Positions 23,312-33,308 are shown, numbered from the stretch's first letter. The stretch is 38,198 nucleotides of DNA from Bacteriovorax stolpii (GCA_945883845.1 CAMCYI010000029.1:1-38198), one strand, 5' to 3'. Notes: generated by a model from the sequence alone, not told the origin. A program made the numbers and translations.

Positions 23312-25051
23312 ATGTCAGTAGTTGTCGCCTTTTTGAATTCACGGGAATTTTCTCGACTGATCATGAAAGGCAAAGATCAGCAGTACCTCACTCCGGAAGA
23401 AATTAACGACGCCATTTCGGCGAACATCGTGGATCCCGCTTCACTTGACCAGATTATGGAAAAGATTGAAGAGGCCCGCATTGCCGTTAAGACTGCTGAA
23501 GTTGATGAGGAAGAAGCTGAGAAGGCCAGCACAGAAGTTGCTGAAGATCCTATGACCAACGATGAAGAAGCCGAGCTCCGCGCCTCTTCAAGTGACCCCG
23601 TTAAACTCTACCTCAAGAAGATGGGCTCTGTTGCCCTCCTTACCCGCGAAGGCGAAGTAAAAATTGCGAAAGAAATCGAAGAAGGGGAAAAAGAAATTGT
23701 TACCTCTTGCTTGAAATCAAAGCATGCTCTTGAAGAGATCGTTAAACTTAAAAACAAAGTTGTTCAGGCCGAAGAGCAGAACGAGTACGTAAAAGATCTC
23801 GTTCGCGGTCTCGATGATGAATCCCAGGAAAAAGAAATCCACGAAACTCGTGACCGTATTTTTGCGGTTGTTGAGCACGTGAAAGATCTTCTTGCCCTGA
23901 TCATCAACGAAGACGGAACTCTGAAGAAGATGGAGTCTGAAGAGCAGAAGATCATGAACAAAGTGAGCGAAGAGCTCGTGGATCTGACTTTCAACCGTAA
24001 GATCATCAACTCTTTCACTGAGCCGGTTAAATCTTACTACCTCCAGTTCCGCGAACTCTACGAGCAGCAGGAACGTATCTACAAGTTCCTCGAAGTCACT
24101 GACGATACTACATACAAAGTTATGTATGATCGTCTGATGGAAGATGATGCTTACAAGCGCGAGCTTGCACGTAACCTCTTCACGACTGATGCGAAGATCG
24201 AGCAGATGATCAGAACACAAGAAGATATCCTCCGTAAGCTTCGTCGTCTTGCGATCGATGCTGGTATGGCGTTTGAAGATATCCAGTCTGTTTACAACAT
24301 CATCATTACGGGTGAAGAAAAAGCGGATAAAGCGAAGTCTCAACTTGTTGAAGCTAACTTACGTCTCGTTGTTTCCATCTCTAAAAAATACACTAACCGC
24401 GGTCTTCAGTTCCTCGATCTCATCCAGGAAGGAAACATCGGTCTCATGAAAGCTGTTGATAAGTTCGAGTACCGTCGTGGTTATAAGTTCTCGACATACG
24501 CTACATGGTGGATTCGTCAGGCGATCACACGTGCTATCGCGGATCAGGGTCGTACGATCCGTATTCCGGTTCACATGATCGAGACCATCAACAAACTCGC
24601 CCGTACGTCTCGTCAGCTCATCCAGGAACTTGGTCGCGAACCAACTCCGGAAGAGATTGCTGAGAAGATGGAACTCTCTGTTGATAAAGTTAAAAAAGTA
24701 TTCAAAATCTCGAAAGAGCCAATCTCTCTTGAAACTCCCATCGGGGAAGAAGAAGATTCATCTCTCGGGGATTTCATCGAAGACAAGAAAATCATCTCTC
24801 CAGCTGATGCAGTGATGAGTGTGACTCTTTCTGAACAGACTCGTTCTGTTCTCTCAACTCTGACTCCAAGAGAAGAGAAAGTTCTTCGTATGCGTTTCGG
24901 TATCGGTGAAAAATCGGATCACACACTTGAAGAAGTGGGCCAGGATTTCTTCGTTACTCGTGAGCGTATTCGTCAGATCGAGGCGAAGGCACTTCGTAAG
25001 TTGCGCCATCCATCTCGTGCTAAATTGCTGAAGAGTTACTTAGATAACTAA
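23312..25051 (+). CDS. rpoD: RNA polymerase primary sigma factor (sigma-70)
   Basis: 579 residues. Region 1.1 is short and acidic ([13 protein letters not shown], then a Glu-rich linker); region 1.2 is [20 protein letters not shown] (about 93-120). A non-conserved region of about 200 residues comes before region 2 (from about 340: [40 protein letters not shown]). Region 3 has [10 protein letters not shown], and region 4 ends with the helix-turn-helix [17 protein letters not shown]. The residues reading TATAAT and TTGACA are conserved, matching the promoters in this window. AGGAG seven bases before ATG; 15 bases after dnaG. Confidence 0.97.
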   Translation: MSVVVAFLNSREFSRLIMKGKDQQYLTPEEINDAISANIVDPASLDQIMEKIEEARIAVKTAEVDEEEAEKASTEVAEDPMTNDEEAELRASSSDPVKLYLKKMGSVALLTREGEVKIAKEIEEGEKEIVTSCLKSKHALEEIVKLKNKVVQAEEQNEYVKDLVRGLDDESQEKEIHETRDRIFAVVEHVKDLLALIINEDGTLKKMESEEQKIMNKVSEELVDLTFNRKIINSFTEPVKSYYLQFRELYEQQERIYKFLEVTDDTTYKVMYDRLMEDDAYKRELARNLFTTDAKIEQMIRTQEDILRKLRRLAIDAGMAFEDIQSVYNIIITGEEKADKAKSQLVEANLRLVVSISKKYTNRGLQFLDLIQEGNIGLMKAVDKFEYRRGYKFSTYATWWIRQAITRAIADQGRTIRIPVHMIETINKLARTSRQLIQELGREPTPEEIAEKMELSVDKVKKVFKISKEPISLETPIGEEEDSSLGDFIEDKKIISPADAVMSVTLSEQTRSVLSTLTPREEKVLRMRFGIGEKSDHTLEEVGQDFFVTRERIRQIEAKALRKLRHPSRAKLLKSYLDN

Positions 25052-25085
25052 AAAAAAAGCCCCTCGAAAGAGGGGCTTTTTTTTT
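25052..25085. terminator. Bidirectional terminator between rpoD and the opposing outer-membrane gene
   Basis: GCCCCTC and GAGGGGC pair around a GAAA tetraloop (25059-25065, 25070-25076), with nine T residues to the right and a run of seven or more A residues to the left, so it works in both directions for the convergent genes. Confidence 0.95.
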
Positions 25086-25088
25086 GGC

Positions 25089-25973
25089 TTAAAACTGGTA
25101 AGTCGCACCGACATTGAAAGTCATGTACTGGAAAGTATCAAATGGACTCTGGTTCTGCTTCACGTACTGAATACCTACGCGACCAAGAAGGTTCTGCGAA
25201 AAGAGATACTGGAATTCAGTGCCAATCACATACTGAGTAACAGGAGGTGTTTTGTCATCTTCATCATCATCGTATCCATCGGAGAAGGCCACGCCGAGTG
25301 TTGAACGAAGAAACATGTTCTCATCCAGCTTATTAAGAATCTCTCCACCGAAAGTCCATTCGTTATGAGCATCGTCTTTAACTTTGCCTTCGCCTTTCGT
25401 ATCCACCGTCGACTTCATGTAACGTTCAAACTTTGAAATGAAGGCCCATTGAAAACTTTCCATTTTCTGCCCGACCTGACCGGCGAGAAGAAATGAATTT
25501 CCGCCTTGCTTGTTATCCCTTTCTTCGTCATCAATTTCGTTGTCACCAGTTTTCACCGTGACGCCTGCTCCAACATCAATAATGAGCCCATCTTCAAGAG
25601 CGCGGTATTTAAACGTAAGAGATGGATCACTCAGGCCCTTCGTCTTTCCTTCGGTGTCCTCATTACCGAAGCTATTCAAAGCATCGTTAAGATCGACTTT
25701 TTGTTTCGTGCTCGCGTAGTTCATGTCTAGCTGGACAGAAAATGTATCAGTGACAGAATAACCAACTGTCTGTTCGAAATTGTATCCGCTGATATTAACA
25801 TCGTAGTCCTCTCCGATAACCTCACCTTCTGCGCGACCGTCCACGAGGCTGAAATCAGAAAAACCATACACAGTACCGGCATTTGGCAGATACATCAGGT
25901 CGTAAATTGTACGGTCAGCGGCCATCGCCGTCAGTGAAGACACGAGGAGGACGATTGAAGCGAACTTCTTCAT
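25089..25973 (-). CDS. Predicted outer-membrane beta-barrel protein
   Basis: 294 residues with signal peptide MKKFASIVLLVSSLTAMAA. The mature part is strand-rich with alternating polar and aromatic residues (YNFEQTVGYSVTDTFSVQLD, PSLTFKYRALEDG, EWTFGGEIL, TQYVIGTEFQYLFSQ) and ends NVGATYQF with a C-terminal Phe, the signal for outer-membrane assembly. Acidic loops (EDTEGK, DEERDNK, DGYDDDEDDK) probably face outward and may bind calcium or limit phage access. Length fits a 10-14 strand barrel. No family assigned. AAGGAG precedes the ATG. Confidence 0.85.
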   Translation of the reverse strand: MKKFASIVLLVSSLTAMAADRTIYDLMYLPNAGTVYGFSDFSLVDGRAEGEVIGEDYDVNISGYNFEQTVGYSVTDTFSVQLDMNYASTKQKVDLNDALNSFGNEDTEGKTKGLSDPSLTFKYRALEDGLIIDVGAGVTVKTGDNEIDDEERDNKQGGNSFLLAGQVGQKMESFQWAFISKFERYMKSTVDTKGEGKVKDDAHNEWTFGGEILNKLDENMFLRSTLGVAFSDGYDDDEDDKTPPVTQYVIGTEFQYLFSQNLLGRVGIQYVKQNQSPFDTFQYMTFNVGATYQF

Positions 25974-26002
25974 AAAACTCCTTATAAGTTATTGATGGAA
26001 TG

Positions 26003-26030
26003 AGTTTAAAAGATTCCGGATTGGTGTAAA
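26003..26030 (-). promoter_or_regulatory. Promoter of the outer-membrane protein gene
   Basis: On the minus strand TTTACA (26030-26025) and TAAACT (26008-26003) are 16 bases apart, about 30 bases before the gene's ATG. Confidence 0.5.
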
Positions 26031-26087
26031 GCATTTTACTTTCAGATTACTCGGCGCGTTTTAACTGCAATTCAATCGAATCTATCC

Positions 26088-26093
26088 TATACT
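26088..26093 (+). promoter_or_regulatory. Candidate -10 box of the SNF2 helicase gene
   Basis: TATACT lies 20 bases before the ATG at 26114; no good -35 box is at the usual distance, so the promoter may need an activator or the call may be wrong. Confidence 0.35.
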
Positions 26094-26113
26094 AGCCTCT
26101 TGGGAATTACTTA

Positions 26114-29100
26114 ATGGAATATACGAACAGCCCCCCTACGTCTTTGCAGGATCTCATTCTGAAGAGTTTCGATTCTTCTACGCAATTCCTCGCCCGAAAA
26201 ATGGTTGAGCAAGGTAGGGTTTCTCTTTCATTCGTGAAAGGAACATTCGAAACATATTTCATCGTCTCCGGAATCATTGCTGAGAATAATACAAACTACG
26301 AATCCAAAATTAGTTTCAAGCGCATGGAAGTGCCTGACGGAAAACTCGTCACTCAATGTACGTGCAAACTCTGGAGTGAAGAAAAATCCTGCCATCACTC
26401 TGCGAGTTTGATGGTGAAATTTTCTGATCTCATCCAGAACCAGGATCCGAGTCTCGGGAAACCGATCTCGATGAGTCTTCTGGCGCAAGATGGAGTTCAC
26501 GTCGAGCGCTATGGCTCGCTCTTGAAATCAGCACCTGCACTTAACGGTGCGAAAATGAACAGCACGTTCAGCTCACTTCAGTACACACTCACAAATCGCA
26601 AAGTTGTAAACTTCCCTGCTCCTTCGAAATGGAGAGGGCAACTTGTTGTGAATCTTGTTCCGGCAACGACACTCGAAGAATATAAAGAGGCCCTTTACGT
26701 CGAAGATAAATATACTTACCAGTTCAGCTGGAAGGATGAAGATCAGGTATTAAAGGAAGTCTCTCTCTTTGAGATGCTTTATCTTTTCAACTGGAAAACC
26801 GGCGAAGCGCTGGACCTTCCAACGGAGATGCGTGAACTCGTTTCTCGTCTGAAGCTTCATGACGTGATTGGCGACATCCAGGAATTCATTCGTCTTTTCC
26901 TTCCTCTGAAGGCCAAGGGTAATTCTGAGCTGATGATCGATGGAGAAAAGTGGGAAACATTTCCAGTTGAAGATATGGAGTATCGATTCTCTATCAATCC
27001 TTCTCCCCGAAAGAGTTTCCTGAATCTCGAGCTCGAACTTTTTACGGCTGATCAAAAACTCGTTCCGATGCCATCTCCATTCCTGCTTTTTGTTTCTGAG
27101 CAGGGCTGGGCCGGAAGTTTTCGTACGAAAAACGATGCTCTCCTCTTCTTTAAGACATTGATTGAAGATTTTGACCGTGAGACTTCGTTCCATAAGAAAT
27201 ATCTTCATTCTGCTTCCAAAAAACAGATCATGAACGAATGGATCAGTCTCATCACCAGAGATGATGAAATTCCGTTCTTTGATCCTACGTTTAAGAAAAT
27301 TTTCATGCTCAAGACGAAGATCTTTAAGAAGGTTTTCCTGGCGTTCCTCGACAGCTTTGGTGAAATTGGATTCAAGACTTCCTTCTACTTTAAAGATGAG
27401 CGCAAAGTTGTATTCCAGGTTCCTAAAAACACCCTCATGGAAGGCGTAGCGAATTTTTATCAGAACTTAATTCCGCTCAAGATTCCAATTTTCTACGATC
27501 AGGTACAGATCCGCACATGGAAGAGCTCTATCCGTTTCGAACGTAATAAAGAAAAACTCGACTGGTTCCAACTTGATCTCGTCGTTACAGACGAGGATAT
27601 GAACGTCATCCGCAACGCGGAAATGACAGATAACTTCATTCTTTCAGACAAGGGGCTTGTTCTTCTCTCTGATGAACAAAAAGATCTTCTTCGTTTCATG
27701 AAGAGATACACAAAGTTTGAAGGTGAGAAAAAAGATTCGGAGACCAAAGGTCTCTCCCGATTTGGTCTCTTCCTTCAGCGCTCGAGAATTTTTGAGCTTT
27801 TTGAATTGAAGCGACTGGGGATTGAAGGTGCACTGACGAATGAAGAAGAACAGTTCTGCGAAAAAATCATGACGATGGATTCTATGCCGGAATATCCGGT
27901 AGATGAACGATACCTTGAAATTGCCCGTCCCTATCAGATTGGCGGTTATAACTGGCTACGCTTCCTGTATGAACATCGTTTCGGAGCATGTCTCGCAGAT
28001 GATATGGGTCTCGGTAAGACTCTCCAGACCATCATGCTTCTTCAGACGTTGAAGAAAACTCTGAAGAAAGTTCTCATCATTTGTCCTGTTTCGATTCTCT
28101 ACAACTGGAGAAACGAGCTTGAGAAGTTTTCAGATCTCACCTACTCCATCTATTACGGAGATGAACGTGAGTACAAGACTGATGCTCAGGTTATCCTCAC
28201 CTCTTACGGCCTCATGAAGAAAGAATCTTTTTCCACCCTTGGAGAAGAAGAGTTCGATATCCTGATTTTTGATGAAGTTCAGCACTTGAAGAACATCCGT
28301 TCGCTCGGGGCGAATGCTGCCAGACAACTGAAGGCCAAATTCAGAATCTGTCTCACAGGTACGCCGGTAGAGAATGATCTCTCAGAGTTTTACAACATCA
28401 TGGACCTTTGTGTTCCTGGTGTATGGGGAGATCTTGGGATCATCAGATCAACATCTAAAAACAAGAACCGCCTTCTCGCGCGAAGAACGGTGAAACCTTT
28501 CATCCTTCGCCGGACAAAAGACCAGGTTCTCAAAGAGCTTCCTGAGAAAATTGAAAATCATGTGTTCCTTGATTTCGCACCAGAAGAACGCGAGTTCTAT
28601 CAGCAGAAACTTAATGCCGTCCGTTCGAATATGATGTCTTCCGGTTCCAAGCGTTATGGCGAAGTCCTGAAGTCTCTCCTTGAAATGAGACAACTTTGCC
28701 TCTGGCAAAAGCAGCCTTCATACTTCTCAACGAAAGTTGATTTTCTCATGGAGAATCTTGAGCAACTCGTGACGGAAGGTCACAAGACTCTCGTGTTTTC
28801 ACAGTTCACGACTTACCTCGATCAGATTGAAAACAAGATCAAGGTCGCAGGCTGGAAGATGGCACGCATCGATGGATCGCAAAGCATTAAAAAGCGCGGC
28901 GAAATGGTTGAGCTTTTCCAGAATGGTGACGCACAAATTTTCTTAATTTCACTTAAGGCAGGGGGATTCGGATTGAACCTCACGGCCGCAAGTTATATCT
29001 TTCTTATGGATCCATGGTGGAACCCGGCTGTCGAACGACAGGCGATCGATCGAGCTCACCGTATTGGCCAGGAAAACAAGCTCACTGTTTATCGACCTAT

Positions 29101-29242
29101 CATCAAAGATTCGGTTGAAGAAAAAGTCCTCGTTCTCCAGCAAAGTAAGCGCGAACTCTTCCGCGATCTCATGGCCGAAGATGACGACGAATACTTCAGC
29201 GGCAAACTCACCATGGACGATTTCTCGCATCTATTAAGTTAA
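26114..29242 (+). CDS. SWIM zinc-finger SNF2-family helicase/translocase
   Basis: 1042 residues. An N-terminal SWIM finger (Cys82, Cys84, Cys93, His95: CTCKLWSEEKSCHHSA) precedes a long bacterial SNF2-associated region (about 120-590). The motor has motif I DDMGLGKTLQ (Lys about 635), motif II DEVQH (about 720-724), LTGTPVEND, and a second lobe with VFSQFTTYLDQIE, SLKAGGFGLNLTAA and DRAHRIGQ. It should move on double-stranded DNA with ATP and remodel bound proteins, perhaps RNA polymerase, as HepA/RapA does. All motor motifs are intact. It is followed at ten bases by a sugar dehydrogenase gene; the functional link is unclear. Confidence 0.95.
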   Translation: MEYTNSPPTSLQDLILKSFDSSTQFLARKMVEQGRVSLSFVKGTFETYFIVSGIIAENNTNYESKISFKRMEVPDGKLVTQCTCKLWSEEKSCHHSASLMVKFSDLIQNQDPSLGKPISMSLLAQDGVHVERYGSLLKSAPALNGAKMNSTFSSLQYTLTNRKVVNFPAPSKWRGQLVVNLVPATTLEEYKEALYVEDKYTYQFSWKDEDQVLKEVSLFEMLYLFNWKTGEALDLPTEMRELVSRLKLHDVIGDIQEFIRLFLPLKAKGNSELMIDGEKWETFPVEDMEYRFSINPSPRKSFLNLELELFTADQKLVPMPSPFLLFVSEQGWAGSFRTKNDALLFFKTLIEDFDRETSFHKKYLHSASKKQIMNEWISLITRDDEIPFFDPTFKKIFMLKTKIFKKVFLAFLDSFGEIGFKTSFYFKDERKVVFQVPKNTLMEGVANFYQNLIPLKIPIFYDQVQIRTWKSSIRFERNKEKLDWFQLDLVVTDEDMNVIRNAEMTDNFILSDKGLVLLSDEQKDLLRFMKRYTKFEGEKKDSETKGLSRFGLFLQRSRIFELFELKRLGIEGALTNEEEQFCEKIMTMDSMPEYPVDERYLEIARPYQIGGYNWLRFLYEHRFGACLADDMGLGKTLQTIMLLQTLKKTLKKVLIICPVSILYNWRNELEKFSDLTYSIYYGDEREYKTDAQVILTSYGLMKKESFSTLGEEEFDILIFDEVQHLKNIRSLGANAARQLKAKFRICLTGTPVENDLSEFYNIMDLCVPGVWGDLGIIRSTSKNKNRLLARRTVKPFILRRTKDQVLKELPEKIENHVFLDFAPEEREFYQQKLNAVRSNMMSSGSKRYGEVLKSLLEMRQLCLWQKQPSYFSTKVDFLMENLEQLVTEGHKTLVFSQFTTYLDQIENKIKVAGWKMARIDGSQSIKKRGEMVELFQNGDAQIFLISLKAGGFGLNLTAASYIFLMDPWWNPAVERQAIDRAHRIGQENKLTVYRPIIKDSVEEKVLVLQQSKRELFRDLMAEDDDEYFSGKLTMDDFSHLLS

Positions 29243-29252
29243 AGAGGATCAT

Positions 29253-30344
29253 ATGAAATTTCTCATTCTCATCACGCTGTTTACTCAAATGGCCTGGGCA
29301 AAAAACCGTTCTTATACTTCAGAAGGAAAATCATTTTCCTTTGAGCACATTCTCGAGCGAGATGATGTGATCTGGGGCTTTGATTTTCTTCCGAATGGAA
29401 ACATCATTTTCACTGAGCGAAATGGAGCTATGCTTGTTCTCGATATGAAGACGAAGAAAGCATCTGCGATCACCGGAGTTCCCGCCGTGAATGCTGTCGG
29501 CCAAGGTGGACTACTTGATGTGCGCGTTCATCCTGATTTTGCGAAGAATGGATTGATCTTTTTCACCTTCTCTCTTCCACTCGGAAAAGGTGAAGCCACG
29601 ACTGCTCTCGGACGTGGAGTCCTCAAAGATAACAAGCTCACTGACGTCAAAACTCTCTTCTCTGCTCATAAACCTAATGATAACGACATTCATTACGGTT
29701 CAAGAATAATTTTTGACGGCGACGGACATGTTATTTTCAGTGTTGGTGACAGAGATAAGCGAGACCGTGCTCAGGACACTGCTTATCATCAGGGAAAGAT
29801 GATTCGCCTGAATGAAGATGGGTCTGTACCGAAAGATAATCCTTTTGTTGGTAAGAAAGATGCGAAGCCAGAAATCTGGAGCGTGGGTCACCGTAGCCCT
29901 CAGGGTCTGGTGATGAGACCAGGAACCAAAGAAATCTGGGAAGCAGAAATGGGTCCGCGTGGTGGTGACGAAGTTAACGTCATCCAGGCCGGGAAAAATT
30001 ACGGCTGGCCTCTCGTGACTTACGGACGTGAATACTACGGACCCAAAATTGGTGTTCAGGAGAAAGCCGGTTTTGAAGCTCCTGTTGCCCACTGGGTTCC
30101 TTCGATTTCTCCTTCAGCTCTTACTTTTTACACGGGAGATAAATTCCCAGCGTGGAAAGGAAACGCATTCCTCGCGACACTTTCAGGTGAGCACATTCAT
30201 CGTCTGGTGATTGATGGTTTGAGAGTTATTAAGGAAGAAAAGTTGATGGATAAAGAAGGCATTCGATTCAGAAACGTCCGCACAGGTCCTGATGGATATC
30301 TCTACTACTCTACTGATGAAGGGAAGATTGGAGTTCTGAAATAA
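29253..30344 (+). CDS. PQQ-type aldose sugar dehydrogenase (YliI-like)
   Basis: 363 residues with signal peptide ending AWAKN. The fold is the six-bladed propeller of soluble glucose/aldose dehydrogenases: WGFDFLPNGNIIFTERNGAM, GLLDVRVHPDF, NDIHYGSRI (His147 likely the catalytic base, Arg151 near PQQ), then HRSPQGLVMRP and EMGPRGGDEVNVIQAGKNYG. It oxidises aldoses in the periplasm if PQQ is available; no pqq genes are in this window, so PQQ may be scavenged. GAGGATC before ATG; likely co-transcribed with the helicase gene. Its stop directly abuts the stop of the opposing gene with no spacer. Confidence 0.92.
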   Translation: MKFLILITLFTQMAWAKNRSYTSEGKSFSFEHILERDDVIWGFDFLPNGNIIFTERNGAMLVLDMKTKKASAITGVPAVNAVGQGGLLDVRVHPDFAKNGLIFFTFSLPLGKGEATTALGRGVLKDNKLTDVKTLFSAHKPNDNDIHYGSRIIFDGDGHVIFSVGDRDKRDRAQDTAYHQGKMIRLNEDGSVPKDNPFVGKKDAKPEIWSVGHRSPQGLVMRPGTKEIWEAEMGPRGGDEVNVIQAGKNYGWPLVTYGREYYGPKIGVQEKAGFEAPVAHWVPSISPSALTFYTGDKFPAWKGNAFLATLSGEHIHRLVIDGLRVIKEEKLMDKEGIRFRNVRTGPDGYLYYSTDEGKIGVLK

Positions 30345-30773
30345 TTATTCTGGCGAGATTTCGACTGTAATCGATTCGTCGTAAACCATCTTCAGTAGTT
30401 TGATGGAATAACCCGCTATCTTACCAGTGGAAAGTTTCTCCCTTCCGCGCTTATCAATATCCTGCGTGAGGGAGAGGATTTCAACTTCACTATCCTTACG
30501 GATTTTGAGTCCCACCACTGCCCTTCTCAGGTCTTCAACTTTTACATTCTTATGGCTGAAAAAATAAACCTCTACGATCTTTCCATCCGGTAGATGGACT
30601 GGTTCGCGATGATGGAGAACAACCGGCGTATTCATTTCGAGCGTGCGTAATTTTGAAACTTCTTTTGTGTTCTCAATTTTCTCTTCGACGGGCGGTGGTT
30701 CTGGTTTTTTTTCCGTCAATGCCAGAGCGGCCGTCATCAAAAATCCAACAGCAATCAGAGTGAAGAATTTCAT
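30345..30773 (-). CDS. Small envelope protein of unknown function
   Basis: 142 residues. A hydrophobic start (MKFFTLIAVGFLMTAALAL) acts as a signal or anchor, then a proline/glutamate linker (EKKPEPPPVEEK) leads into a compact all-beta region of about 90 residues (LPDGKIVEVYFFSHKNVKVE, IAGYSIKLLKMVYDESITV). No family recognised. Its start overlaps the stop of the glycosyltransferase gene by four bases, so it is co-translated with it; a role in the same envelope pathway is inferred. Confidence 0.7.
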   Translation of the reverse strand: MKFFTLIAVGFLMTAALALTEKKPEPPPVEEKIENTKEVSKLRTLEMNTPVVLHHREPVHLPDGKIVEVYFFSHKNVKVEDLRRAVVGLKIRKDSEVEILSLTQDIDKRGREKLSTGKIAGYSIKLLKMVYDESITVEISPE

Positions 30774-31810
30774 TTGATGGTCCCCAATACTTTTTTCACA
30801 TCAATATCCAGACTGCATTTGAAATGTTTAAGCGGACAGTCTTTATGACCGTGAAGGCCACAGGGTCTGCAGTTGAGCTTATCGCCCGTGTCTAAAACAA
30901 CTGAATCTTCTGCAAGGGGTGTGTAACCGAATGCTGGAACGGTGGAGCAAAAGATGGCCGTGGTTTTTGCATTCACACACGAAGCGAGATGAAGTGGAGC
31001 AGAATCATTTACAAAAACCCTGCGCGCGTTTTCCATCAATGCAGCTGAGTCGAGGAGATTAAGTTTTCCGCAGAGATTTGTCGTGTGCTCGATATTTTCG
31101 CGAATGCGCTCGCAAAGTTCAGAGTCGGCCTGGGCACCAATGAAATAGACCTGGCCCATGCAGGAAAGTTCCTGAGTCAGCTCACGAAACTTTGATTCAC
31201 TCCAGGCCTTGGTAAACCACACCGAAGCCGGTGCGATGACGAAGTAGGATCCATTTGTATAAGAGGAAACTTTATCGCGGTTTTTTTGTGTGACCGGTAG
31301 TTCTGGACGGTAGTCCTTGGCGCGACTTGAGATTTCAAATTTTGGAGCAGCAGCAACTAGTAACTGCAAATTCCTCTGAACTTCATGCCAAACAACTTTT
31401 TCATTCTCGACAGGGACATGCGGAATAAGATGGTTAATTTTTTGCGAGTAAAACATGCTCAACGGATTCTGACGAAAGCCAATTTTCTGAGAAGCTTTCA
31501 TCAGTGCTGTGATCAATCCGCTGTTAAAATGTCTGTGCAGATTAAAAACGAAATCGAAGCGGATTGTTCTTAGCTCCTGAATCAGGCGGAATAAATTGCG
31601 GACTTTTCCACCTTGCTTGTCCCACACCCACACGCGATCAATGCTCGAGAGCCCCTGGATCACCGACTCGTTACCCTTCCTGAGGAAGAAATGAATCTTC
31701 GAGTCAGGAAACTGATCTTTGACCGAACGAGCAAACTGCGAGGCCAGGATGGTATCGCCTATGAAAGCAGTCTGGATGATGAGAATTGTTTTAGACGAGG
31801 CGTCATTCAT
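30770..31810 (-). CDS. Glycosyltransferase family 9 (heptosyltransferase-like)
   Basis: 346 residues. The N-terminal ILIIQTAFIGDTILASQFAR is the GT9 acceptor-side motif with the Gly-Asp pair; the C-terminal domain has VNDSAPLHLASCVNAKTTAI, which binds the ADP-sugar. These enzymes add heptose to lipopolysaccharide inner core. The late CRPCGLHGHKDCPLKHFKC cluster of cysteines is common in the family. It is divergent from a WaaE-like glycosyltransferase, with only 39 bases between starts, indicating a lipopolysaccharide core locus. No clear ribosome site precedes the ATG. Confidence 0.9.
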   Translation of the reverse strand: MNDASSKTILIIQTAFIGDTILASQFARSVKDQFPDSKIHFFLRKGNESVIQGLSSIDRVWVWDKQGGKVRNLFRLIQELRTIRFDFVFNLHRHFNSGLITALMKASQKIGFRQNPLSMFYSQKINHLIPHVPVENEKVVWHEVQRNLQLLVAAAPKFEISSRAKDYRPELPVTQKNRDKVSSYTNGSYFVIAPASVWFTKAWSESKFRELTQELSCMGQVYFIGAQADSELCERIRENIEHTTNLCGKLNLLDSAALMENARRVFVNDSAPLHLASCVNAKTTAIFCSTVPAFGYTPLAEDSVVLDTGDKLNCRPCGLHGHKDCPLKHFKCSLDIDVKKVLGTIK

Positions 31811-31849
31811 ACGTTAGAATCATTGTAATCTGAGCACGCGTTAAAAACT

Positions 31850-32647
31850 ATGGAAAAAATCACCGGGATCATTCCCACATTCAATGAAGAAGTTCACATC
31901 AAAGAAGCGATTGAATCGCTTTCCTGGTGCGATGAAATCATCGTCGTAGACTCGTTTTCGACTGACCGTACAGTTGAAATCGTGAAGAGCTTTCCACAAG
32001 TCAGACTTCTTCAACACGCCTACGAACACTCTGCTGCTCAGAAAAACTGGACCATTCCACAAGCTTCTCATCCCTGGATTTTTCTTCTCGATGCAGACGA
32101 GCGCCCCACTCCGGAACTCGTCACTGAAGTGAAAGAGATTCTCACGACTGGATCAACTTATTCTGCGTTCTGGATTTATCGTCGCAACAATTTTATGGGG
32201 AAGAGAATTAACTATTCCGGCTGGCAGTCGGACAAGGTGATTCGGCTCTTCAAGAAAAACGAGTGCCAGTATCAGAATAAGCACGTACACGCTGAAATTG
32301 AGACCAAGGGTCCCATCACCATCCTGAACAACAAGCTCATCCATTACACCTATAAAGACCTGCAGAGCTACCTTAAGAAGGCCGATCGTTATACTACCTG
32401 GGGTGCGATTGACCGTTTTGAGAAGTTTCAGAAAAGCGGTAGGACCATCGGGCTTCCTTACCTTGTTTTCAGGCCTGTTGGTCGCTTCTTAAGGCACTAC
32501 TTCTGGCGCCTGGGCTTTCTGGACGGAACTCATGGTTTTGTGGTTTCAGCTATGGCCGCTCACAACGTGTTCATTCGTGCTGTGAAGATCTGGCGCTTGC
32601 AGAATGGAGAGAAGATTGAAGACCCGTTTAAGAAAGTAAACGGATGA
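31850..32647 (+). CDS. Glycosyltransferase family 2, WaaE/KdtX-like
   Basis: 265 residues. The GT-A fold begins ITGIIPTFNEEVHIKEAIES and carries IIVVDSFSTDRT and the metal-binding LLDADERPT. YEHSAAQKNWTIPQA and the later LIHYTYKDLQSYLKKADRYT are typical of the WaaE group that adds glucose to inner-core heptose. A membrane-associated C-terminal region (LVFRPVGRFLRHYFW, GFVVSAMAAHNVF) follows. It is divergent from the heptosyltransferase-like gene. No ribosome site is evident before ATG 31850. Confidence 0.9.
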   Translation: MEKITGIIPTFNEEVHIKEAIESLSWCDEIIVVDSFSTDRTVEIVKSFPQVRLLQHAYEHSAAQKNWTIPQASHPWIFLLDADERPTPELVTEVKEILTTGSTYSAFWIYRRNNFMGKRINYSGWQSDKVIRLFKKNECQYQNKHVHAEIETKGPITILNNKLIHYTYKDLQSYLKKADRYTTWGAIDRFEKFQKSGRTIGLPYLVFRPVGRFLRHYFWRLGFLDGTHGFVVSAMAAHNVFIRAVKIWRLQNGEKIEDPFKKVNG

Positions 32648-32813
32648 GATCCTGATAAAAATAGAAGAATAATCCTATCTTGGTTCCCCAATAGATCAGA
32701 TTTAATACCGAAGCAGCGTTTTTCATGACGAAAGCTTATCCTTAACCCAAAACACATGGTGAAAAATTCCCGGATTCTGGTACTTTTTACGTATACCTAA
32801 GTGGAGAGCCGCA

Positions 32814-33308
32814 ATGAAACTTCAAGAGCTTATTGGAAAAACTGATCTCGACATGTCCGTTGAACAAATCAAGGCCTTTTTCCTGGGGACTCTTTGTGCT
32901 GAAAAGCCACTGCCATTCCCTAAGGCACAGGAAGAATTACTGGCGGCAACTCCAGAATCCAAGACTGTTCTGGAAGAAGAACTGAAAAGCCTTTTCACGA
33001 AGCTTGGCGGGAATAAAGCGAAGGGCCTGAAGGAAATGTTTCCTCAGGAAGCGAACACTAAAAAATATCTCGAAGTCGCGAAAGACCAGCTGGATTATTT
33101 CCTCATGGGAATGAGTCTCGCAGGTACCAGTCTTGATAACTGTAAGGATGAAGATCTCGCAGGTTTCCTGGAAGAGATGGAAGACTGTCTCGAAGACATG
33201 GAAGATTATCTCTCGGAAAAAAGTCCTGAAGAATCAGAAGGAACAGCTTTAAAAACGTTTCTTCTCGAAGGCTGGGATGGATTCACCGAATCTATGCAAT
33301 CAAATTAA
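32814..33308 (+). CDS. Acidic protein of unknown function
   Basis: 164 residues, strongly acidic (repeated EEMEDCLEDMEDYL near residues 123-138), all helical in appearance, no signal peptide. The pattern of an N-terminal helix with FFLGTLCAEKP and a DYFLMGMSLAGTSL helix recalls UPF0149/YgfB-type folds, but the match is too weak to name. GGAG seven bases before ATG. Its last 17 bases overlap the end of the convergent queC gene. Confidence 0.7.
   Translation: MKLQELIGKTDLDMSVEQIKAFFLGTLCAEKPLPFPKAQEELLAATPESKTVLEEELKSLFTKLGGNKAKGLKEMFPQEANTKKYLEVAKDQLDYFLMGMSLAGTSLDNCKDEDLAGFLEEMEDCLEDMEDYLSEKSPEESEGTALKTFLLEGWDGFTESMQSN

Noticed and set aside
23717..24343. 208-codon frame antisense to rpoD
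   Set aside because: It mirrors the conserved sigma factor codons and has no motif or start signal.
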